This document shows, in pieces, positions 30,485 through 40,493 of a stretch of 64,000 nt of DNA. The notes beneath the pieces were generated by a model. It made no database searches. It was given only the letters and a program-made list of their open reading frames with translations, and was not told where the DNA came from. The position numbers and the translations under genes are program-made. The stretch's first letter is position 1. Each line of letters opens with the position of its first letter. Source of the stretch: an uncultured Pirellulaceae bacterium (GTDB taxonomy: Bacteria; Planctomycetota; Planctomycetia; Pirellulales; Pirellulaceae); assembly GCA_937921995.1 (NCBI GenBank), contig CAKZVF010000055.1, forward strand, positions 25,783 to 89,782, written 5' to 3'.

Positions 30485-30556
30485 GTTTAACGGCAAGCCG
30501 GAAGGCGTCGGTGTTTGGTGGTGCAAACGCGGTCGCCTGCCGGCTAGTCGTTAAAC
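30485..30556. repeat. Dispersed palindromic repeat family B, copy 2
   Basis: gtttaacggcaagccggaaggcgtcggtgtttggtggtgcaaacgcggtcgcctgccggctagtcgttaaac. Confidence 0.9.
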
Positions 30557-30601
30557 ATTTTGGTTTTCTGTTTTGCGGATTTTGAGTTTAATGGAAGTGC
30601 C

Positions 30602-30625
30602 GGACTCATGGCCTCGTCCACTACC
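30602..30625 (-). repeat. Dispersed repeat family A overlapping the 3' end of the adjacent gene
   Basis: ggactcatggcctcgtccactacc; contains the TAG stop of the 30621..31442 gene. Confidence 0.8.
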
Positions 30626-31442
30626 GTTTCAATTTTTGCAGGTGCTCTAGCAACCGTTGGTTAGGGTCGTGGACCAGATGGTGAACTTTCGCGGTCCAAG
30701 CGACGCCCGTTTTGTTTTGATAGCGCTGCATTTGCGAACGCACCAGCGCCGCGGTGTGATCCTCGGACAATAAAAAGTGTGTCCACAGCCACGCTTCGGC
30801 GTAATCCGTCTGCGTCAACTTCGTCGGGTCGTACAAACTCTCCATCCGCCCCAGCGATGGCGTCCATGACGCTTGTTCGAATGCCTCGGACAAATGTTGA
30901 ACGTGAGCCCAATTTAATCCATCGGTCCCAGGGCCGACTTCGAAATACTCGGCCAGCCCTTCGTCAATCCAAAGCGGCAACGATGGCGCGACGCTATGCA
31001 GGTAACCGTGCGTCACCTCGTGCCGCAGATCCTCTGCGGCGCGGTCTCCCCAAACGGCGTAAACGTTCAGCATCGAATCGCTCTTCACAAAGAACGCGCG
31101 TCGATCGGCAAACGCTGCATTGGACTTCGACATGAAATTGCCGAACGAATCTCGGTCACGGAAAAGATAGACGTCGATCGGAATCCGAGCAAAAGAAAAC
31201 GTCAGCCCGGTTAACTCAGCCAGTCTCAGCTTCTGATCGCCCAACTCTTCAATCAGCGGGTGGTCCAACGGCAACGCAAAATCTGAATGGATGCGCAGTT
31301 CGTCGCTGGCGATAATCTCATTGTCGTCGAATCCGCGACCAACCATCGGTGAACTGCAACCAACGAAGCTTTGGCAACTCGCAACCACCAAAAAGCAGCC
31401 AATGACAATGCATTGTTTCAAATTGGCAGGGGAAAGTTTCAA
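30621..31442 (-). CDS. Lipoprotein with gluzincin-type zinc metallopeptidase motif
   Basis: Lipobox-like VVASCQSFVGC; RHEVTHGYLHSVAPSLPLWIDEGLAEYFE (HExxH plus downstream Glu). Confidence 0.7.
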   Translation of the reverse strand: MKLSPANLKQCIVIGCFLVVASCQSFVGCSSPMVGRGFDDNEIIASDELRIHSDFALPLDHPLIEELGDQKLRLAELTGLTFSFARIPIDVYLFRDRDSFGNFMSKSNAAFADRRAFFVKSDSMLNVYAVWGDRAAEDLRHEVTHGYLHSVAPSLPLWIDEGLAEYFEVGPGTDGLNWAHVQHLSEAFEQASWTPSLGRMESLYDPTKLTQTDYAEAWLWTHFLLSEDHTAALVRSQMQRYQNKTGVAWTAKVHHLVHDPNQRLLEHLQKLKR

Positions 31443-31662
31443 TTTTTGAAATCAATCTGAGAAAAGAAATTTTGCAAAAACACGACGCAGGCCGGACGTG
31501 ACCACGATCGAATACAGTAGCAAATATTGTCGTTTCCCAGAACATCAATGCGCAGCGGCACGTTCTTCTTGGAGCGTAGCACTCCTTCGCATTTTGATCG
31601 AAAATCACTAACATACGTTCCGGCAGTTCACTCACCAGTTCACCCAGAGTCACCTTCGGTCG

Positions 31663-34098
31663 ATGTCATCGTCTTCGCCTAAAATTGAAAGCACCAACAT
31701 TCGGCGGCTGCTGTCAGCGGTGCGATGGCGCATCCGATGGTTGGTGTTGCTGGAGGGGATCGCACTGGCGTTGATTTGCTTCGTGGTGCTGTTTTGGATT
31801 GCGCTGGCTGCGGATTACCTGCCGGTCAAATTTGGATTCGAGGAACTTTCCAAGACCGCCCGGACGATTATCTTGGCCGTCAGCGGTTTGGCCCTGCTGG
31901 TTATCTTTTATTCTACGATTCTCAAACGCATTTTTGTCTCGCTTCACGATCGCAGTTTGTCGTTGCTGGTCGAACAGAAGCACCCCCAGTTCGCCGAAAG
32001 TTTGATCACGACCGTTGAATTCGAATCCGGCAAGAGCGAGCTAAGTCAGCAACCGTCCTTGCTGGAATTATCGCGCGAGAAAGCCAACCGGCTGGCCGCC
32101 GACGTCGACGCGCAATCGGTGCTCAATGATTCGCATGTGCGGCGATACGTTTACGGGGCAGGCATCGCGCTGCTGTCGCTGATTGTTTTTGCGATTGCCA
32201 GCCCGACGGCGGTGCGGACGGCGTTCGCGCGGTTGTATGTGCTGGATCAGCAACGGTGGCAGCGCGAGAGCCAACTGCAGTGGGTGGCTTTGAAAGCAGA
32301 GTATGATGCGCCTGTTTCGGGTATCCCCGAATTCGACCAGCCCATCGCCCCGATCGAAGCCCCCCCCGGGCAGCCGACGACGCTACGCGTGGCCAAGGGG
32401 ACGACGCTGAATCTGACGATCAGAGCGCGGTCATCCGACCGGCTACCAACCGGCAACGCGCCGCCCAAAAAACTGCCTCGGTCGTGCAAACTTCACTTCG
32501 AAACCGCTGACGGTAATTACGGCAGCCAAACACTGAACAAAGCCGGCGGCGTTCGTGAGGGTTGGCAGACGTACCGTTTACAAGGTGCTCCGCTGTCTGC
32601 CATGACCAAGGACCTTTCTTTCTCGATACTCGGCGGAGATTTTCGCTTGGGCCCGTACCGCATCTCTGTCGTTGATGAACCGATCGTCACCCAAACGGAG
32701 CTGGACTGCGAGTTTCCCAAATACATGCAAGACGAAAACTCGATGCGGGGCAGCGCTCGAACGATTTCGTGGCTGGGGAAAACTGAATTGCCGTTTGGGA
32801 CTGAGATCAACATGCGTGTCGCCTGTAGTAAGCCACTTCAAAAGGTCTACGTCGTGGACAACCAATCCGCTGGCGATGATGACTCCGACGAAACAGACGC
32901 AGCCGAACCGGCCTATCAGATGGCCACGATCACGGATACAGGGTTCGAATTCGCCATCGACGAATTGGTAGACTCAACCGCGATTCAGTTTTACATGGTC
33001 GACACCGACGGCATTTTGTCTCAGACGCCACACACGGTGTCCATTTCACCCATCGCCGATCAACCGCCGGTTGTGGAAGCGGTTTTGGTCGGAATCGGAT
33101 CCTCGATCACGCCCAGCGCGGTCCTGCCGATTCGGGGAACGGTTGAAGACGACTACGATGTCGACGCGGTGTGGATGGAAATAGAAACGCCCGTCACCGA
33201 TACGCTGCGCACCGACGTTGCGTTCACTAGAGCCGGTGATTTGGAAGCCAGTTTTGATTTCCAAGAGATGGCGATGATGGAAGGCGGGTTTGTGCTGCCG
33301 ACGTCGGGGGCTGAGATTTCTTTGGTGACCAAGGCGTCGGATCGTTTTGATCTGGGTGACCGAGCGCACGTCGGGATCGGCGACGCCTATACCTTAACCG
33401 TGGTTTCGGCAGCCGAATTACTGCAGATTTTGGAGCAGTTGGAAGTCGGTCAACGGAAACGGTTGGAGCTGATTTTCAACGAGGTCTCAGACGTGCGGGA
33501 ATATCTGATTCGCACTCGCAAACAGAACCAGCGTTCACCGATCGAACTCCAACCGGGCGAAACCTCTGCGTCCGCCAGCCCAGACGTCGCCGACGATTCT
33601 GACCAGCACACACAGCAGCGGAACGACCTCCGCAAATTGTTTGCTCAACGTGCTATTTTGCAGATCGACAAATCTTCCAAGGAGATCATTGGCGTTGCGG
33701 AATCGTTTGACGACATTCGGTTGCAGTTGATCAACAATCGCGTTGATTCCGAAGACCGAAAAATTCGATTGGCGAAGAAGATCGTGGCACCCTTGCGCCA
33801 GATCCCCGCCGGCGTGATGACGGAGTTGCGTGCGGTGGTGACGCAACTAGAAAACGCCCTGCAGCCGCAGATGAATGAATCGACCGATGCCAACACCTTC
33901 GGCCTGACCGAATCTGCGATTCAGTTGACCGACAAAACGCTGATCGCGATCGACGACGTGCTGTCGATCTTGGTCAAGTACGAAACACAGAACGAGTTGC
34001 TGGACATCGTTCGCCGGATGATCGCCGAACAAGAAGAGTTGCTGGACCAGACCAAGAAACTGCGTCAACGCGAAGCGTTTGATGATCTTTTTGAGTAG
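31663..34098 (+). CDS. Large hypothetical membrane-anchored protein (DUF4175-like)
   Basis: Two N-terminal TM segments, long extracytoplasmic region, Glu/Gln-rich helical C-terminus. Confidence 0.6.
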   Translation: MSSSSPKIESTNIRRLLSAVRWRIRWLVLLEGIALALICFVVLFWIALAADYLPVKFGFEELSKTARTIILAVSGLALLVIFYSTILKRIFVSLHDRSLSLLVEQKHPQFAESLITTVEFESGKSELSQQPSLLELSREKANRLAADVDAQSVLNDSHVRRYVYGAGIALLSLIVFAIASPTAVRTAFARLYVLDQQRWQRESQLQWVALKAEYDAPVSGIPEFDQPIAPIEAPPGQPTTLRVAKGTTLNLTIRARSSDRLPTGNAPPKKLPRSCKLHFETADGNYGSQTLNKAGGVREGWQTYRLQGAPLSAMTKDLSFSILGGDFRLGPYRISVVDEPIVTQTELDCEFPKYMQDENSMRGSARTISWLGKTELPFGTEINMRVACSKPLQKVYVVDNQSAGDDDSDETDAAEPAYQMATITDTGFEFAIDELVDSTAIQFYMVDTDGILSQTPHTVSISPIADQPPVVEAVLVGIGSSITPSAVLPIRGTVEDDYDVDAVWMEIETPVTDTLRTDVAFTRAGDLEASFDFQEMAMMEGGFVLPTSGAEISLVTKASDRFDLGDRAHVGIGDAYTLTVVSAAELLQILEQLEVGQRKRLELIFNEVSDVREYLIRTRKQNQRSPIELQPGETSASASPDVADDSDQHTQQRNDLRKLFAQRAILQIDKSSKEIIGVAESFDDIRLQLINNRVDSEDRKIRLAKKIVAPLRQIPAGVMTELRAVVTQLENALQPQMNESTDANTFGLTESAIQLTDKTLIAIDDVLSILVKYETQNELLDIVRRMIAEQEELLDQTKKLRQREAFDDLFE

Positions 34099-34358
34099 CC
34101 AAGAGCTCGGTCTTTACATCCGGTGTGCATCAAGCAGTTCGTCGGGGCCGTTTCGCCAAACGAACGGGAAAACCAATGTTTTCAGCCGCTCAATCTAACG
34201 AATCCCCAAGTCAGCAAACGTCACTCCGAGCTTGATCGCTACAGACTGCCTGATTGCTCTTCCCGCCGTCACTGAGTTTTCCTTCAAAATCGTTGCAATT
34301 GACAACCATTTGATTAAGTTTAACTCGTTTTAAATTTGCAAATCTGAGGGGATGATCA

Positions 34359-37300
34359 ATGAATCGCAAAAAAATTGCGCAACGAGCGAAACTAAATTTC
34401 GAGAAATTGGAGGACCGAAAGTTACTGGCGGCAGTAACCAGCACGAGCGAGATAGTACCTTTTGGGGACTTGAATTACGGAGGCCGTTTCGGGTCTGGTG
34501 TTGATATTTCTGGCGACTTCGCTGTGATCTCTGCTCGCCCGGCAAGCAACGGCGGAGTTTCTGCGAGTTCTGACGGAGGCGAAGTATTTCTTTACCAACG
34601 AGATGACCAAGGGAATACCGATCCCCTCGACGACCAATGGTCCGAACTCGTCCAACTCCCTCGCCCAGAAGAAATCAATGCTTGGGGAGACAGCGTCGCG
34701 ATTGATGGCAACCGTTTGGCCGTTTCGGCCTACGAAAAAGTTTTCATCTACGACTTTGATGGGACATCATGGAACTTAAGCGCGTCGGTTGAATCCCCCT
34801 CCGCGAGCCTCGATTTCCAATACTTCGGCACAGAGGTCGACTTGTCCGGCGAAACATTAGCGGTCGCAACTCCTAACGCCACTAGTGGCGGTCGGGTCGA
34901 TGTTTTCAAACTTGATGCTGGCAACTGGAACCTTGAAACATCTTTTGAAGAAACCGCTGCCGGTGCCAATCAGACAGCGAACAATCTGACTGTTGAGGGG
35001 GATACTATTTCGTTTATCTCCCGAGCCATTGGCGAAACGTCATTTTCTGGTTCTGTTTACGCTCGCGACGCGTCTGGCCAATGGCAACAAGCGTTGTTGT
35101 TCCTCGATTCAAACCAAACCGTCAACATCGACTTAAATAGTGGGGGCAATGAATTAGTTGTAGGCGCTAACGGAAATCTGGAAACCTACGTGCGTCAATC
35201 GGACGGTAGCTTCGCACAAGCAGAGCTCGTAACGACCTACGGGATTCAGTCTGGCGAACTGACCATTGATGGCGATATCATTGTCAGCCGAAGCGGAAGT
35301 AATGGTGTAGCAACTAGGGTTTTTTATAGAGACGCAGGTGGTCAGTGGAATTTTGATTCCACCCGTGCTATTATCAACAATCAAGGGCAAAACGCCTTTG
35401 CAATCGACGGCAACACAATCCTGGAAGGAGATCAAACGTTCGCCAATGATTACGGCCGGGCTACGTTCACCGCAGTGGATCCATTGACGTCAGAAACCAC
35501 GGAACTAGTGTCCGTCCGACCACAAGCAGATTTTGGTTTTGGAGCTAATGCACGTGGGTTTTTCGGACGCTCCACTGCAGTTGGTGATGGCTTTGTTGCC
35601 GTGTCGAGCTACAACAGAGCCACAACTGATGATCAGGGGCGTGTTGGTTTTGTCACGATCTACACGCGCGATGATCAAGGAACCAACGACAACTCAGATG
35701 ATACCTATACCTATTTTGGGCAGGTGGAAGCCGAACCGGACGCCGATTCCTTCGGCATTATGATTGACGCTCAGGGGGATGAGCTATACGTACGATCAAG
35801 AGAAAATCTGTTTGTTTACCAATTCGATGGGACGGATTTCAGTCTCCAGCAAACGTTAAGCTTCGGAAATGTTCGATTTAACGGGCTGACCCACCAGTTT
35901 CGTGTAGATGGTGACGCAATGGTGATCACCAACACTAGAACAGTCTTCGACGTCGCCGCAGACGCCACTATTTTGGAGAGAGTTGGCGGACAATGGCAGG
36001 TCACGGCTGAGTTTGCATTTGAAGACTTGTTGACAGCTGTTGGAGATGGTTTTTCCGACGAATTTATAGATGTTGATATATCGGGAGATCGAGTTCTTCT
36101 TGCATCCCAAAAAGACGAGGCTGTCGTGCTTGCCAAGGACGCCGGCGGTAACTGGTCAGCTCAGCAAACGCTTTCACTTCCATTTCTGAGACACGGGACA
36201 ATTGATGGTGATCGGATTGTGTTGGGTACCAATGATGAATTGCACTTCTATCAATTCGACGGAACTTCCTTTGCACTGACGCAGACCGAATCGGTACCTT
36301 TGGCTGAAGCTACGGCGTCACGTGACCTCGAACTGCGTGGAGATCAACTCGTTTCAGTGACTCATTCACAGCAGTTACAAGCCTTAGTCACCACATTATG
36401 GGGTAACAATGGCAGCCAATGGGGCGTGTCATCTAATGAGCTAGAGACTCAAGGAGCTGAAAATTACAGATTTATTCACATTGACTTGGTGGGAGATGAG
36501 TTACTCATCGGCACAAATCGAGGAACAGGCATTGCGTTTGTTAAAACTATCGGAAACCAAATTTCAGTTGCCCAAGACGCCACCTTTGACTTGAGCGAGG
36601 ACAGTCCAACGGGTACGGTCGTTGGATCTGTGGAAGCGTTTGATTCAGATTTCGAAGATGCGACGACGATCACGATTGTCTCTGGCAACGAAGCGGGCGT
36701 TTTTGCGATTGATTCCGATGGTCAAATCACTGTCGCTGACGCGTCGCAATTAGATTTTGACTCGACCAACCAGTACTTTCTCGAGTATCAAATCAGTGAC
36801 GGCCAAGCGACAGCAACTGCGTCTGTGACGGTCAACATCATCGACGTCCAATCGCCTGCCACAATCGGTGGCGACTTAAACTTAACCACCACCGAAGATG
36901 CCAGAGTCTCCGGAGCGCTTACCATCAGCGATCCCGATGGAGCAGCTGAAGAAGCCTTTCTTTTCGGACTTCGTACTGATGGCATTTATGGTCGGTTCAA
37001 CATGAGTGCACAGGGCGATTGGACTTACACTCCGTCGTCATCAAACCCTCTTACCCAAGGACTGCGAGAAGGTGAAGTTGTCACTGAGACATTCACGGTG
37101 GGCTCGATAGATGGAACTTCAGCAGAAGTTGTTGTAACGATAATTGGGGTCAACGATCAAGCAACCTTTCCCAACGTTATCCCCGTCTCGGTCGACGAAG
37201 ACGCAACAGCGCCCATAACAGGACAAATCACAGTCGTTGATCGTGACGCAGGAGAATCTGAGATTGTTGCCAGCCAGCAGGTAGGAAGCTTGGGAACATT

Positions 37301-38744
37301 TGAGATCAACGCCGATGGACAGTGGAACTATACAGTTGACAATGCGGCGGCCGATTCACTTCGGGACGGCGAAGACTTCGGAGACTTTTTCATCGTAACT
37401 TCACTTGATGGAACTGAACAGGATTTTCTTGTCAGCGTTATCGGTGTCAACGATTCAGCCATTATTTCTGGCATCCAGTCCGGGACTACTGACGAAGACG
37501 CAACGGCGCCCATCCAAGGGCAGTTAAATGTAATCGACGTTGAGGATGGCCAATCACGCTTCGTAGCCGACTCGTTCTTTGGAGAATTTGGAACGCTCGA
37601 TATTGATTTCAATGGAAATTGGGATTACGTGCTCGATAACGCTTTGGTGCAAGATCTGGTAGATGGAGAGTCGGTCGTCGACAACTTTACCGTTTCAACA
37701 GTAGACGGTACCACTATCGAGGTGACCGTCACCATTTCAGGAAACAATGATGTTGCTACGTTCGTTGGAACAACTACCGGCACGACCACCGAAGATGCGA
37801 CGACGGATGTTACGGGCACGGTTACAGTAAGCGATGTCGACTCTGGACAGCAGGCAGTACAAACCCAATCCAACGTTACGGGTAACTACGGCACCTTCAG
37901 TGTCGATGCTAACGGTGTCTGGACGTTTGAAATCGACAATGCGGCAGTGCAGGGACTCGATGAGGGACAATCCGTCACCGACACTTTCAATGTCGTGTCT
38001 CTTGATGACTCTGCAACGGTCGCGATCACTGTCACCATCACTGGAATCACTGACGAAACACCAGTAACGGAAGACCCCAACTTTGTTGAAGCTAACGTGA
38101 ACGATTGGGGCAGTGGATTTCAGGTCACGTACGACTACACCGTTACCGAAGACTCGATCCTGGACGGCAACCTCCAGGCGTGGATCATCGACAGCGGTTA
38201 CTCAGGGCCAGGAACCCTTGTTGGTGCCTGGGCCAGTAACTTCAATGGTCCAACCTCTACGACACCTTCCTTTGCGGTTACCAACGCCAACGCTGGATAC
38301 CAACCAGAACTACAACCCGGCGATACTTTCTCGGTAACGTTCCAGGTCAATGGTGCTGGCTACAGTGCTGATGACTTCTCTTCTAGCTTCCTAGACATTG
38401 ATCCTCCACCGGTAGTCATTTCTGCTTCTGATATCGACATTTCCACAAGTACAGGCAGCCAGTGGAATGCAGGATTCGTTCAAAACGTAACCATTTCGAA
38501 CCAATCTCAGGATACGACCGATGGTTGGTCCATCCTTCTCGATGTTCCCGATGGCGTAGATTTCACATTGGTCGGTGTTTGGAACGCGAACTTTGAAGTG
38601 CTTGCCAACGGAGATATTCTGTTCACATCCAAGGACTACAACTCAGCCATCGGACCAAACGGATCTGTAAACTTTGGCTTCCAAGCTGCTAAGTCCAGTT
38701 CCGCTACGGTCAACCTGTTTGACGAATTCTTTTCTTGGGTCTAG
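34359..38744 (+). CDS. Very large secreted protein: LEPR-XLL-like N-terminus, beta-propeller/FG-GAP-like repeats, cadherin-like domain, VCBS-type repeats, C-terminal CBM2-like modules
   Basis: N-term AKLNFEKLEDRKLLAA; repeated GDxxxV..VFxYxFDGTxWxL units; VCBS-like TTEDATxxVxGxxTVxDxDxGxQ...GTFxxxxxGxWxYxxDNAxxxxLxxGExVxDxFTVxSxDGT; CBM2-like NDWGSGFQVTYDYTV and GSQWNAGFVQNVTISNQS. Confidence 0.85.
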   Translation: MNRKKIAQRAKLNFEKLEDRKLLAAVTSTSEIVPFGDLNYGGRFGSGVDISGDFAVISARPASNGGVSASSDGGEVFLYQRDDQGNTDPLDDQWSELVQLPRPEEINAWGDSVAIDGNRLAVSAYEKVFIYDFDGTSWNLSASVESPSASLDFQYFGTEVDLSGETLAVATPNATSGGRVDVFKLDAGNWNLETSFEETAAGANQTANNLTVEGDTISFISRAIGETSFSGSVYARDASGQWQQALLFLDSNQTVNIDLNSGGNELVVGANGNLETYVRQSDGSFAQAELVTTYGIQSGELTIDGDIIVSRSGSNGVATRVFYRDAGGQWNFDSTRAIINNQGQNAFAIDGNTILEGDQTFANDYGRATFTAVDPLTSETTELVSVRPQADFGFGANARGFFGRSTAVGDGFVAVSSYNRATTDDQGRVGFVTIYTRDDQGTNDNSDDTYTYFGQVEAEPDADSFGIMIDAQGDELYVRSRENLFVYQFDGTDFSLQQTLSFGNVRFNGLTHQFRVDGDAMVITNTRTVFDVAADATILERVGGQWQVTAEFAFEDLLTAVGDGFSDEFIDVDISGDRVLLASQKDEAVVLAKDAGGNWSAQQTLSLPFLRHGTIDGDRIVLGTNDELHFYQFDGTSFALTQTESVPLAEATASRDLELRGDQLVSVTHSQQLQALVTTLWGNNGSQWGVSSNELETQGAENYRFIHIDLVGDELLIGTNRGTGIAFVKTIGNQISVAQDATFDLSEDSPTGTVVGSVEAFDSDFEDATTITIVSGNEAGVFAIDSDGQITVADASQLDFDSTNQYFLEYQISDGQATATASVTVNIIDVQSPATIGGDLNLTTTEDARVSGALTISDPDGAAEEAFLFGLRTDGIYGRFNMSAQGDWTYTPSSSNPLTQGLREGEVVTETFTVGSIDGTSAEVVVTIIGVNDQATFPNVIPVSVDEDATAPITGQITVVDRDAGESEIVASQQVGSLGTFEINADGQWNYTVDNAAADSLRDGEDFGDFFIVTSLDGTEQDFLVSVIGVNDSAIISGIQSGTTDEDATAPIQGQLNVIDVEDGQSRFVADSFFGEFGTLDIDFNGNWDYVLDNALVQDLVDGESVVDNFTVSTVDGTTIEVTVTISGNNDVATFVGTTTGTTTEDATTDVTGTVTVSDVDSGQQAVQTQSNVTGNYGTFSVDANGVWTFEIDNAAVQGLDEGQSVTDTFNVVSLDDSATVAITVTITGITDETPVTEDPNFVEANVNDWGSGFQVTYDYTVTEDSILDGNLQAWIIDSGYSGPGTLVGAWASNFNGPTSTTPSFAVTNANAGYQPELQPGDTFSVTFQVNGAGYSADDFSSSFLDIDPPPVVISASDIDISTSTGSQWNAGFVQNVTISNQSQDTTDGWSILLDVPDGVDFTLVGVWNANFEVLANGDILFTSKDYNSAIGPNGSVNFGFQAAKSSSATVNLFDEFFSWV

Positions 38745-38779
38745 TCTTTTAAGATCTGAGACTCGCTTGAACCTAATAG

Positions 38780-38809
38780 CACGCGGCCGATATTCGGTCG
38801 CGTGTTTTT
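38780..38809 (+). terminator. Rho-independent terminator after the large secreted protein
   Basis: cacgcggccga-tat-tcggtcgcgtg followed by ttttt. Confidence 0.8.
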
Positions 38810-38958
38810 CCGTTTTGCCAGGGAGGCAGATACGGATGGCACTGCCACTTCTCGCGTAAATAGTTACGTCACGCAACGGTGATCAACTCTGCTTTCACAA
38901 TACGTCTTGGCTTAGCAGCCTGAAGGTTTACTGTGCATAAAGTGAAAGTCGGCTTGCA

Positions 38959-40188
38959 CTACTTGAGCGGCTGGAACTTCCAGTAGCTGAGCGATCGCCA
39001 GAGCCATTCGAAGGGACCGAACCGAAAATGTCTCAGCCAGATCGGTGATAGGATCAATTGCACCCACCAGATCGCGATCACGACGCCGATCAACTGAGGC
39101 CGGTTGAGATAACCAAACCAGCCCAACCCGTGGCCGTAAAAGATGGTTGTGCAAACGATCGTGTGCATCAAGTAATTCGTCAGCGCCATTTGGCCAACTG
39201 CGGCGAGTGATGTTTGGAATTTTGGTAGCCATTGTCTTTTATGAGCCAGCACGACGAAGCAAACGTAGGCGAGGCTGATCAGAATGCTTCCCCAGTAGTT
39301 AAATTGACTGCCGAGAAAGAACGAGTATTCAATCTTCCATTGATTGACTTCGTGATAGTGCACACCCATCAGCACGATCCCCAACCCAACGATCATGGCA
39401 CACGCACCGCCAATCCAATAAAAACGTTCAGGCCTCGATCCGCTCAACACGCCCAGTTTGAACAGGCTCATTCCAATCAACATCAATCCGCTGATTCGCC
39501 AGACGAACATGAACAGGAAAACAAACGTTTCCATTTCAAAAGCCGACGCGCTGCGATGGGGCTGAGCCTCCAGCCAGCTGCCTCGGTAGATCTCAAGGTC
39601 ACGGGCGATCTGCGATTCGGTCGGTGCCCAACCCTTCAGTAGATCGGCAACTTCATGATCCGGCCACTGAGGCATCGATAGCCCCGCCATGATAGAAATC
39701 CAAGACCCCATCATCAGTAGCGCGACGGCGATTAGGATCAGCCAACGCACACGAAGGCCGCTGATCCAAAACAGCAACATTCCGCAGACGGCGTAAGCGT
39801 AAAGAATATCTCCGACCCAAAGAAGGTGGGCGTGGGCCAGCCCCAACAGTAATAGCCAGAACATTCTTGAGTAGTGAAGTTTGGAAAAGCTCCTTCCGGC
39901 GGATCTTGCGCGTTCGCTCATCAGCACGATGCCAGCCCCGAACAACATCGAAAACATCGCCATGAACTTCATGTCGAAGAACACGTGAGCGCACCACCAG
40001 CACCAATAGGAGGCAGTGGACAATTCGCCCGTCGCGGTTGGGTTAAAATACTTGGCGTCGATCAACCCAAACGATTGGATGTTCATCACCAGAATCCCAA
40101 GCAACGCAAAACCGCGTAGTAAATCTAATGACTTGATTCGGTCTGAGCTGCCGACCGGACCAAGCAGTTCGGTTTGGCGTTGAGGCAT
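38959..40188 (-). CDS. DUF418/YeiB family membrane protein
   Basis: RIKSLDLLRGFALLGILVMNIQSFG; C-terminal QMALTNYLMHTIVCTTIFYGHGLGWFG. Confidence 0.85.
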   Translation of the reverse strand: MPQRQTELLGPVGSSDRIKSLDLLRGFALLGILVMNIQSFGLIDAKYFNPTATGELSTASYWCWWCAHVFFDMKFMAMFSMLFGAGIVLMSERARSAGRSFSKLHYSRMFWLLLLGLAHAHLLWVGDILYAYAVCGMLLFWISGLRVRWLILIAVALLMMGSWISIMAGLSMPQWPDHEVADLLKGWAPTESQIARDLEIYRGSWLEAQPHRSASAFEMETFVFLFMFVWRISGLMLIGMSLFKLGVLSGSRPERFYWIGGACAMIVGLGIVLMGVHYHEVNQWKIEYSFFLGSQFNYWGSILISLAYVCFVVLAHKRQWLPKFQTSLAAVGQMALTNYLMHTIVCTTIFYGHGLGWFGYLNRPQLIGVVIAIWWVQLILSPIWLRHFRFGPFEWLWRSLSYWKFQPLK

Positions 40189-40493
40189 CTTTGAATCCGC
40201 GATAAGGCACCTCGTTGTTAATACGAAGACGGCGAGCTATACGTCCGAGGAAGCAATGGTCGTATCTTGGCTGAGATTCTTGGAGATAAAATTCGCGCAA
40301 CTTTCAATTTTTCGAAAAATTCGCGTTGGCAAAATCTAAGCGGCGCAACGCAAGCCGCCCGGTTTCGCTACTGTTGAACCCGCGGCGACCGGAGGACTTG
40401 GGGCCCAACCGCTGAGATGGAGAAACGATTTCATTGGGCTGACAGCTCGTCGAACGACCTCTATAATCTTGGGCTCACCGCGCTTCAACATGG

